Assembly (NCBI GenBank): GCA_903831265.1
Contig: CAIKXD010000276.1
Location: 25,162 to 89,161 of the forward strand
Reading direction: 5' to 3'
Length of the DNA: 64,000 bases
Origin: an uncultured Bacteroidota bacterium
Lineage (GTDB): Bacteria > Bacteroidota > Bacteroidia > UBA4408
Position numbers and translations under genes: made by a program. How positions within the stretch are numbered: position 1 is the first letter of the stretch; each line of letters opens with the position of its first letter. Positions 9,419-17,098 of the stretch are shown one piece after another. The notes below the pieces were generated by a model. The model did not search any database. It had not been told where the DNA came from and worked only from the letters and a program-made list of their open reading frames with translations.

Positions 9419-12400
9419 ATGACTAAAACTACTAAACTACTATTTTTATTTTTATTACTTACTCAATTTAAGGAAGTAAGCGCGCAGGCAGGTGATACCA
9501 TTACTTTGCAAACATTTACCTTTGGATCGCCACAAGATGCGTGGTTTGTTTTTCCATCTGATACAGTAGGCGTTGAAAAGATTTTAATGAAATACACACT
9601 TAAGTGTAATCCAGCTCAATCGCCAGCCTGTGGAGAGTGGGATTATTTAACCTACACTTATTTATACGATCATACCGGTTTAACCGACTCTGCTGTGCAA
9701 ACGCAGAATAACTTTACTGTGAACGGACAAGCCTTACCAAATTTTGCCTACACAAATCAGCCAGCATATAGTTACAGTTCAAATTGGCAATACGGTATAA
9801 ACTATAGTGATACCACCAGTTTTAATACAGCCACTATTGGTACACTTAATCTTCAAAATCAAACTGCAATACAAAGCGCAAACGCTGCTTCTAGAAGTCA
9901 GCATCTTTGGACAGCTGCAGAGCTAAGTGCAGCAGGTTTAACTGCTGGTGAAATTACAGGAATGCAGCTTCAAGTGCTTTCGGCAGGTGGTATTCTTCGC
10001 CATTTTACCTTAAAATTTGCATCTACAACTAATTCCGTTTTAACTACAAATAATATTCAAAACACAGGATTTACAACGGTTTACAATGCAAATACACAAC
10101 TTGCTAATGGCACAAATTCAGTTGCCTTTACTACGCCATTTATTTGGGATGGCACTTCAAATATTTTAATTGATATTACATTTGATAATCTTTTTGATGG
10201 TGCAAATCAAGTATTAGCTTCGAGTAATACAAGCAGTATTCAAAGTATTTATAGTGCTGATAAAGACAGATACATGGCACCAAATGCCAATGGATTTGTG
10301 AATGTGCCACTCAATAATAGTTTAGCAGCTATCGATTCATTAATTACTGTTAGCTTTTGGGCTTATGGCAATCCGGCATCACAACCAAGTAATGGCAGCT
10401 GTTTTGAAGCAACGGATTCAGTAGGAAATAGAATTTTGAATAGTCACACTCCATGGTCGGATAGCAATGTTTATTGGGATGCAGGATTTTCGGGAACTGG
10501 TTACGACAGAATAAATAAATTAGCCACTAGTGCCGAAATTGAAGGCAACTGGAATCATTGGGCATTTATAAAAAATGCCGCTACAGGATCTATGAAAATA
10601 TATTTGAATGGCACTTTATGGCATACGGGCACCGGCAAAACTAAACCTTTGAATAATATTCGTAATTTTAAGTTAGGTCGTGGAGTAAGCAATGCCACCG
10701 ATTCTTATTCAGGTAAGATGGATGATTTTGCAGTATTCAATAAAGAACTTGATGCTACCGAAATACAAAGCATCATGTATCAAACTATAGATATGGCCAA
10801 CCCTTTATATAACAATTTAAGTTTGTATTATCATTTTAATGAAGGCAATGGCGCTGCCACTGATTTTGCACCGGGCAATCATAATGCAGCATTTTTTCAG
10901 AACACCAATAATCCTTTAAAAGATGCTCAGGAATTAACAATCAACTTTATGGGTGATACCTTAAGACCAAACATCACTTTTGAGCAAGGTGTGTTTACAT
11001 CTCAAATTGACTCCACGCTAATAATGGATTCAGTTTTAGTAGCACCTGTGCAGTTATTGACCTATGCCAATAATGGTTCGCCAACCATTGCAACAGATAC
11101 AGTTTGGACATGGGCAATGCATTATTATAACTATATTTTTGATGCCAATGGAAATGCTATTGACTCTACATTAGCACCAAGCGCAGGTTCATTAACCAAT
11201 GGTACGTTTAACTATTACTCTTATTTTCCTCAAGTAATAAGATATGAATTAGCGCGTTATATCACCCCTTATGGTAACAATTTAAGTTTAGGAAATGGAT
11301 GGACTTGGACCTTTGATGTAACTGACTACAGAAAACTTTTGGCCGACAGTGTGCATTTAACCGCAGGTAACTGGCAAGAATTGCTTGATATGCGATTTGA
11401 AATCATTAAAGGTACACCTTCGAGAGATATTATAAGCATTCAAAATATTTATTCTGGTGGTTATAATTATGGAAATGCTAACGATCCTATTGATAATTAC
11501 CTGCTTCCTGTAACAGTTAACATTCCAAGCAATGCGGTAACAGCGCGTTGGAAAAGCAGAATCACCGGACACGGCATGGATACCCCTGAAAACTGTGCAG
11601 AATTTTGCCCTAAGAATCATTACTTTAAAGTAAACGGCACACAACAATTTTCTAAACTTGTATGGAGAGATAATTGTGATGTAAATCCACTTTATCCGCA
11701 AGGAGGTACTTGGGTTTACGACCGTTCAAACTGGTGTCCGGGCGCTGAAGTGTGGACTTATGATTTTGAACTTACCCCATTTATTACACCAGGTGCAGCA
11801 GCAGTTTTAGATCATGATGTGCAACCTTACTCAAGTACTGGCGGTTGGCATTATTACCAAATAGAAGATCAAATTGTAACATACGGAGCGCCTAACTTTA
11901 GCAATGATGCTTCTTTAGAAACCATCTTATCGCCAAGCAACGATCAAATGTACCAGCGTTTTAATACCATTTGTACCCATCCAAAAATTAAAATTAAAAA
12001 TAATGGTTCAAATAATTTAACCTCATTAACCATCACCTATGGTATGAATGGCGCAACACCTTCGGTATTTAATTGGACAGGCAACTTAAAGTTTGAAGAA
12101 AGTGCTGAAGTTACCTTAGGCGAAATGAATTGGGCAACTGGAGCAAGCTATTTTACAGTTACCTTAAGCAATCCAAATGGTATAGCTGATCAATACGCCC
12201 CAAACAATAGCAGAATAAGTAAATACAATTACCCCGCTTTAATGCCTGCTAACTTTATTGTAACAGTAAAAACTAATACACGACCTTGGGAAACAGAATA
12301 TGCACTTAAAGATGCAGCAGGTAACATTGTTTTTGAAAGAAATACATTAGATGCAAATACCATTTACAGAGATACTGTAGCATTGGCGCAAGGCTGTTAT

Positions 12401-12847
12401 GAATTTAGATTAATTGATAGTGGAGAAGATGGCTTATCATTTTGGGCCAATACAGCACAAGGTAGCGGTTATGCAAGGTTTAATAGCATGACAGGTGGAA
12501 TAATTAAAACATTTGGCGCTGATTTTGGTGGTGAAATTTATCAGCAATTTACGGTAGGCCTAAATAACAGCACGCAAGAATATACTTTTGAAAAAAATCA
12601 AGTATTAAGAGCCTATCCAAATCCTACCAACAACTTACTTTTTGTAACGCTTGATTTACCGAAGCGTTCGAATGGTGCATTATCAATTATAGATATCATG
12701 GGCAATGTCGTATATCAATCAAACATCAATAATAAAATTGCTGATAGTTTTGAGATTGACATGAGCCAATATAGTGCAGGTGTTTATCAAGTGATATTGA
12801 ATACCGATGCCGGTGTTAGTTCACAAAAAGTGATTTTGGAGAAATAG
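9419..12847 (+). CDS. Secreted PNGase F-related protein with LamG domain and T9SS sorting domain
   Basis: 1142 aa; CGEWDYLTYTYLYDHTG N-terminal region; LamG region ~KDRYMAPNANGF...; C-term AYPNPTNNLLFVTL. Confidence 0.83.
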   Translation: MTKTTKLLFLFLLLTQFKEVSAQAGDTITLQTFTFGSPQDAWFVFPSDTVGVEKILMKYTLKCNPAQSPACGEWDYLTYTYLYDHTGLTDSAVQTQNNFTVNGQALPNFAYTNQPAYSYSSNWQYGINYSDTTSFNTATIGTLNLQNQTAIQSANAASRSQHLWTAAELSAAGLTAGEITGMQLQVLSAGGILRHFTLKFASTTNSVLTTNNIQNTGFTTVYNANTQLANGTNSVAFTTPFIWDGTSNILIDITFDNLFDGANQVLASSNTSSIQSIYSADKDRYMAPNANGFVNVPLNNSLAAIDSLITVSFWAYGNPASQPSNGSCFEATDSVGNRILNSHTPWSDSNVYWDAGFSGTGYDRINKLATSAEIEGNWNHWAFIKNAATGSMKIYLNGTLWHTGTGKTKPLNNIRNFKLGRGVSNATDSYSGKMDDFAVFNKELDATEIQSIMYQTIDMANPLYNNLSLYYHFNEGNGAATDFAPGNHNAAFFQNTNNPLKDAQELTINFMGDTLRPNITFEQGVFTSQIDSTLIMDSVLVAPVQLLTYANNGSPTIATDTVWTWAMHYYNYIFDANGNAIDSTLAPSAGSLTNGTFNYYSYFPQVIRYELARYITPYGNNLSLGNGWTWTFDVTDYRKLLADSVHLTAGNWQELLDMRFEIIKGTPSRDIISIQNIYSGGYNYGNANDPIDNYLLPVTVNIPSNAVTARWKSRITGHGMDTPENCAEFCPKNHYFKVNGTQQFSKLVWRDNCDVNPLYPQGGTWVYDRSNWCPGAEVWTYDFELTPFITPGAAAVLDHDVQPYSSTGGWHYYQIEDQIVTYGAPNFSNDASLETILSPSNDQMYQRFNTICTHPKIKIKNNGSNNLTSLTITYGMNGATPSVFNWTGNLKFEESAEVTLGEMNWATGASYFTVTLSNPNGIADQYAPNNSRISKYNYPALMPANFIVTVKTNTRPWETEYALKDAAGNIVFERNTLDANTIYRDTVALAQGCYEFRLIDSGEDGLSFWANTAQGSGYARFNSMTGGIIKTFGADFGGEIYQQFTVGLNNSTQEYTFEKNQVLRAYPNPTNNLLFVTLDLPKRSNGALSIIDIMGNVVYQSNINNKIADSFEIDMSQYSAGVYQVILNTDAGVSSQKVILEK

Positions 12848-12867
12848 AAAACATTGAGATTGAATTA

Positions 12868-12910
12868 ATCCCATAAACTTTTAAGAAGCTAAAAGTTTAT
12901 GGGATTTTTT
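12868..12910 (+). terminator. 15-bp stem terminator ATCCCATAAACTTTT/AAAAGTTTATGGGAT plus T-run
   Basis: Stem 12868-12882 / 12891-12905, loop 12883-12890, downstream of CDS 9419-12847. Confidence 0.85.
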
Positions 12911-12942
12911 GTTGGTAAACATCAAACTCCATTCTGGCATTG
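12903..12942. repeat. Left copy of 40-bp direct repeat (duplicated tsaD 3' end)
   Basis: 39/40 identity to 15960-15999, which contains the tsaD stop codon and last codons. Confidence 0.92.
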
Positions 12943-13315
12943 CTTCGTAAAAGCGAAGCTCTGCTTCGATTTCCTTTAATTTAGCATCCCGATATCTATC
13001 GGGATCACTTGCGTGGATATAGTTTGGATGTTAATTTTGAATACCAAATTTTAAAAGATGGCTGAAAGCTATAAAATACTTCGTAAAAGCGAAGCTCTGC
13101 TTCGATTTCCTTTAATTTAGCAAGTTTCACTTGCGTGGATATAGTTTGGATGTTAATTTCGAATACCAAATTTTAAAAGATGTCTGAAAGCTATAAATTC
13201 GTAAAAGCGAAGCTCTGCTTCGATTTCTTTAAATTTAGCAAGTTTCACTTGCGTGGATATGTTTTGAATGCTAATTTTGAATACCAAATTTTAAATGATG
13301 TCTGAAAGCTATAAA
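12943..13315. repeat. Three tandem ~117-136 bp units with REP-like hairpin CGAAGC-TCT-GCTTCG plus leader and first codons of the RAYT gene
   Basis: Units approx 12943-13078, 13079-13198, 13199-13315; hairpins at 12954-12968, 13090-13104, 13208-13222. Confidence 0.92.
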
Positions 13316-13825
13316 AGACATGAAGATGGCTTATACTTTGTTACTTTTGCTGTTGTAGGCTGGTTAGATGTTTTTACCAGAAGGACTTACCAAGATATTT
13401 TTATTGATAGTATTAAGTTCTGTCAAGAAAAAAAAGGATTAGACATTTATTGCTTTTGTTTGATGCCAAATCATGTTCACTTTATTGCTGATTCTTACGA
13501 TGGAAGTTTGAGTAATATTTTGCGTTCGTTTAAATCTCACACAGCCAAAGCGCTGATGGCTGCCATTAAAGAAAACCCACAAAAAAGTAGAAAAGAGTTA
13601 TTTTTACATCAATTTAATTATTTCGGTAAAAAAAGTAAAAACAATGAGCATCAATTTTGGAAACATGATAATCATCCATTTTATTTATACAGTAATGAAA
13701 TGATAGCACAAAAGGTAAATTATATTCATAACAATCCTGTAGTAGCAGGTTTTGTTAATGAAGCACATGAATGGAGATTGAGCAGCGTAAATCCAAATTT
13801 CGAAGTTAAACTTGCTGCACTTTGA
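13295..13825 (+). CDS. REP-associated tyrosine transposase (Y1_Tnp / IS200-like HUH domain)
   Basis: 176 aa; HUH motif CLMPNHVHFIAD; NPVVAGFV C-terminal signature; flanked by REP-like hairpins. Confidence 0.92.
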   Translation: MMSESYKRHEDGLYFVTFAVVGWLDVFTRRTYQDIFIDSIKFCQEKKGLDIYCFCLMPNHVHFIADSYDGSLSNILRSFKSHTAKALMAAIKENPQKSRKELFLHQFNYFGKKSKNNEHQFWKHDNHPFYLYSNEMIAQKVNYIHNNPVVAGFVNEAHEWRLSSVNPNFEVKLAAL

Positions 13826-13857
13826 AGCCGAGCGAAGCTCTAACAATTAAAAAACAC

Positions 13858-13880
13858 GAAGCACAGCTTCGCTTTTACGC
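13858..13880. repeat. Inverted REP-like element CGAAGC-ACA-GCTTCG-CTTTTACG downstream of RAYT
   Basis: Near reverse complement of CGTAAAAGCGAAGCTCTGCTTCG found in the upstream tandem units. Confidence 0.8.
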
Positions 13881-14015
13881 GGGAGGAACGTTACTTACTG
13901 GAAATCTTGGTTAAAAGAATAAATCATTACTTTTGAAGCAACAAAAAACAAAACGAATGAAATAGAATAAAATACAGCCTTTATGGCTGACATATAATAT
14001 TGCGTTTAGCAACTC

Positions 14016-14128
14016 CCGAAACTGAAAACTAGGAATCTTCGAACAAACGGGGTAAGTGTATAAACGCTCACGCAAGGCGTGGGCTTTATCATTTCCCGTT
14101 TGTAGGTATCCTAGTACCTCAGTTTCGG
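14016..14128 (+). ncRNA. Candidate structured RNA/leader: ~113-nt rod-like hairpin
   Basis: Stems CCGAAACTGA/TCAGTTTCGG, ACTAGGA/TCCTAGT, ACAAACGGG/CCCGTTTGT, ATAAA/TTTAT, GCTCACGC-AAG-GCGTGGGC. Confidence 0.6.
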
Positions 14129-14205
14129 ATTGGTAATTGTCCCACGCTGATTTTTTATACTAACTCTACTGAGGGACAGAGTGGAACAAAACAAACTTAA
14201 AAAAA

Positions 14206-15579
14206 ATGAAAAAGAAAAGTTTACTTCTAACCGCAGTAGCAATGCTAGGATTGACTGCTGCAACATTGGCGCAAAATGTGCCAAATTATGTGCCTACAAA
14301 TGGACTTATTGGTTGGTGGCCGTTTAGTGGCAACGCCAATGATGAGAGTGGGAATGGGAATAATGGGACGGTTAATGGGGCTATTTTAACTACTGATAGA
14401 TTCGGTTATATAGGGAAGGCATACAGTTTTGACGGTTCAGGAGATTCAATAACTACTATACTTCCTGCAATAGGTAATTTTACTTTTAATGGATGGATAA
14501 ATAGCTCTGCGTTACCAAGCGATTATCCTATTATTTACAACTTTAATACAGGCCTGCAAAATAATAGATTACTATTACTGGGAGCAGCATATTCTGCAAT
14601 AGATCAAGGTAAAATTTTTATAGGCGATGACAATGGCGTTTCAAATGATTATCAAACTTCCTTCACAGTAAATAATAATAATTGGAGAATGTTATCTGTT
14701 GTCTACGATTATAACTCAGCTACTCTTAAATTATTTGTTGACAATAACTTAATTGTTACAAAAAGCATAATAGGAAATTCAAATTTTGGAGGTAAGATTA
14801 AATTTGGAAATGGCTTTTCACAATTTACATCAGGTAATCCATTTTATGATAGTAAAGGATATGTTGGTTCAATTGATGATATCGGCATCTGGAATCGTGC
14901 CTTAACCCAACAAGAAATAACAGATTTATACAACGCAGTCAACTGTGCAAACAATGCTACTATTACTCCACAAACCAACACTTTAACAACAGGAAACACC
15001 GCAACATTTACAGCTTCAACATCAGACCCCAACCCAAGCTATTTATGGCAATGCGATTTTGGACAAGGATTTCAAACATTGAATAATTTCGGTAATTATT
15101 CAGGAACAAATACAGCCAATTTGAATATTGCAAATATTCAGCTTCCGAATCACACCCAACCCATTAGAGTAATTACAACTTCGGTGAACTGTATTGACAC
15201 ATCAAATGTTGCCACAATTTCGATTGCAGACACCTGTATAAACACAGTAACAGATACAACATTGATTACAGTAACAGACACTTTGCTGATCAATACTAAT
15301 TTGACAGGTGTAAATCCGCCAAACAATGTAAACACCATCAAGATATTTCCTAATCCCGCAAATGATCATATTACCATTAACTATGGTAATTTCTCGGTAA
15401 TGAACGGCTATCTATTGAAAATTGAAAACGCTATAGGCCAACAAGTATTTCAAACAAATATTACGCAACAAAGTGATTATTTGAACTTAACAACTTGGGG
15501 CGGAAATGGACTTTATTTTGTTCACATTATTAACCCACAAGGAAACACAATTGACATTAGAAAAATAGTGCTTCAATAG
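14206..15579 (+). CDS. LamG (concanavalin-like) and Ig-like surface protein with T9SS sorting domain
   Basis: 457 aa; VPTNGLIGWWPFSGNANDESGNGNNGTVNGA; C-term IFPNPANDHITINYG. Confidence 0.87.
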   Translation: MKKKSLLLTAVAMLGLTAATLAQNVPNYVPTNGLIGWWPFSGNANDESGNGNNGTVNGAILTTDRFGYIGKAYSFDGSGDSITTILPAIGNFTFNGWINSSALPSDYPIIYNFNTGLQNNRLLLLGAAYSAIDQGKIFIGDDNGVSNDYQTSFTVNNNNWRMLSVVYDYNSATLKLFVDNNLIVTKSIIGNSNFGGKIKFGNGFSQFTSGNPFYDSKGYVGSIDDIGIWNRALTQQEITDLYNAVNCANNATITPQTNTLTTGNTATFTASTSDPNPSYLWQCDFGQGFQTLNNFGNYSGTNTANLNIANIQLPNHTQPIRVITTSVNCIDTSNVATISIADTCINTVTDTTLITVTDTLLINTNLTGVNPPNNVNTIKIFPNPANDHITINYGNFSVMNGYLLKIENAIGQQVFQTNITQQSDYLNLTTWGGNGLYFVHIINPQGNTIDIRKIVLQ

Positions 15580-15590
15580 CCTACCTCATA

Positions 15591-15645
15591 ACAGCCAACG
15601 CTCCCACCAGCAACATCGCTGGTGGTTAAGCGCTGTGTTTTTTTT
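15591..15645 (+). terminator. Compound hairpin CCACCAGC-AACATC-GCTGGTGG inside CGCT/AGCG and ACAG/CTGT, followed by T9
   Basis: Inner stem 15604-15611 / 15618-15625, immediately after CDS 14206-15579. Confidence 0.75.
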
Positions 15646-15721
15646 TAAAATTTAATTAGCAAATCATTAAAGAATTGAGAAAGTATGAGCTGCAAAATTT
15701 TTCAGCGCAAGTAAATATTTC

Positions 15722-15780
15722 AGCAGGTTGAGATTGAGCAGCGCGAATCCAAATTTCGAAATTAAACTTACTGCAATTTG
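15722..15780 (+). pseudogene. Decayed 3' fragment of a RAYT transposase gene
   Basis: GAGATTGAGCAGCGcGAATCCAAATTTCGAAaTTAAACTTaCTGCAaTTTGAAG matches the RAYT 3' end (13774-13827). Confidence 0.85.
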
Positions 15781-15834
15781 AAGCCGAGCGAAGCGCTAAC
15801 TTAAAAAACACGAAGCAAAGCTTCGCGTTTATGG
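15781..15834. repeat. REP-like element attached to the RAYT relic
   Basis: CGAAGC-AAA-GCTTCG hairpin; colinear with 13828-13880. Confidence 0.8.
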
Positions 15835-15857
15835 GGGTATTAAAAATTCATCGGAAG

Positions 15858-15878
15858 ATTGCGGGTCGAGCCCGCAAT
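15858..15878. repeat. Palindromic element ATTGCGGG-TCGAG-CCCGCAAT
   Basis: Perfect 8-bp arms, 5-nt loop. Confidence 0.7.
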
Positions 15879-15959
15879 GACGCTATTAGTGGCTAGCTTT
15901 ACATAAAAAGTCTTTTGCTTAACCTAATAAGATTGGCTTCGTGCTTAAGCGGTTTACGA

Positions 15960-15999
15960 GATTTTTTATTGGTAAACATCAAACTCCATTCTGGCATTG
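15960..15999. repeat. Right copy of 40-bp direct repeat (genuine tsaD 3' end)
   Basis: 39/40 identity to 12903-12942. Confidence 0.92.
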
Positions 16000-16994
16000 G
16001 CCACCTGGGTTTGATTTCCAAATTTATTCATTTTAAATTTTAAATAGCCCACCATGGCAATCATGGCTGCATTATCGGTACAATATTCGAAGGGTGGAAT
16101 GTGGGCTTGTATGTTATTTTTTTGAGCCAATGTTTCGAATGCTTTTCGAAGTGCACTGTTTGCAGCAACACCACCAGCCAAGCCAATGTGTTTAACTTGG
16201 TGCTCCTGGGCTGCCTTTTCGAATTTATCAATCAAAATTTTTACAATTCTAAATTGTATTGATGCACAAATATCAGCTAGATTGTTTGTTATAAATGCTG
16301 AGTCCTTCTGCTGTTCATTATTTATAAAATTTAAAAAGTTAGTTTTCAAACCGCTAAAACTAAAATTATAGCCTTCCATTTTTGGTGTAGGAAAATTATA
16401 TTTTAAAGGATTTCCTATTGCTGCATATTTATCAATTAAAGGTCCACCAGGATAGGGCAAGCCTATAATTTTAGCCGATTTATCGAAAGCTTCGCCCGCA
16501 GCATCATCAAGGGTTTCGCCAATGATGGTCATCTCAAAATAATCTTTCAATAAAACAATTTGTGTGTGCCCGCCAGATACCGTTAAACATAAAAAAGGAA
16601 ATGTTGGAGGATTTACTAAATCAATAAAATGCGAAAGGATATGCCCTTGCATGTGATGTACATTTATTAATGGTTTATTGATTGCTAAAGCTAATCCCTT
16701 TGCAAATGAAGCGCCAACCAACAGCGAACCCAATAAGCCTGGACCTTGGGTATAAGCAATAGCATCTATTTCATTTAAACTTACTTTGGCCAAATTTAGT
16801 GCTTCTTGCATAACAGGAACAATATTTTGTTGATGCGCTCTAGAAGCCAATTCGGGAACTACACCACCATATTTTACATGAATTTGCTGTGTAGCCACAA
16901 TATTGGCAAGGATTTTGCCATTGCGCAAAATAGCTATAGAAGTATCATCACAAGATGATTCAATGGCTAAAATAAGTATTGATTGAGCATTCAT
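15966..16994 (-). CDS. tsaD: tRNA N6-adenosine threonylcarbamoyltransferase
   Basis: 342 aa; ILAIESSCDDTS, GGVVPELASRAHQ, TVSGGHTQIVL. Confidence 0.97.
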   Translation of the reverse strand: MNAQSILILAIESSCDDTSIAILRNGKILANIVATQQIHVKYGGVVPELASRAHQQNIVPVMQEALNLAKVSLNEIDAIAYTQGPGLLGSLLVGASFAKGLALAINKPLINVHHMQGHILSHFIDLVNPPTFPFLCLTVSGGHTQIVLLKDYFEMTIIGETLDDAAGEAFDKSAKIIGLPYPGGPLIDKYAAIGNPLKYNFPTPKMEGYNFSFSGLKTNFLNFINNEQQKDSAFITNNLADICASIQFRIVKILIDKFEKAAQEHQVKHIGLAGGVAANSALRKAFETLAQKNNIQAHIPPFEYCTDNAAMIAMVGYLKFKMNKFGNQTQVANARMEFDVYQ

Positions 16995-17098
16995 TTCGAT
17001 TGCAAAAGTGCAAACAATTATTGAATTTGCATTTAATGGGAGTGCAAATAGGGAAAGCTTTGTGATATTGTTTATTTTTGGAACCTAAATAAGTAAGT

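Noticed and set aside
14016-14128. Retron msr-msd interpretation of the long hairpin
   Set aside because: No reverse transcriptase ORF nearby.
15591-15636. Hairpin after the LamG gene resembling an integron attC site (reverse strand GCTTAAC...GCGTTGGCT)
   Set aside because: Right-hand core GTTGGCT does not fit GTTRRRY, no IntI in window, and the T-run fits a terminator better.
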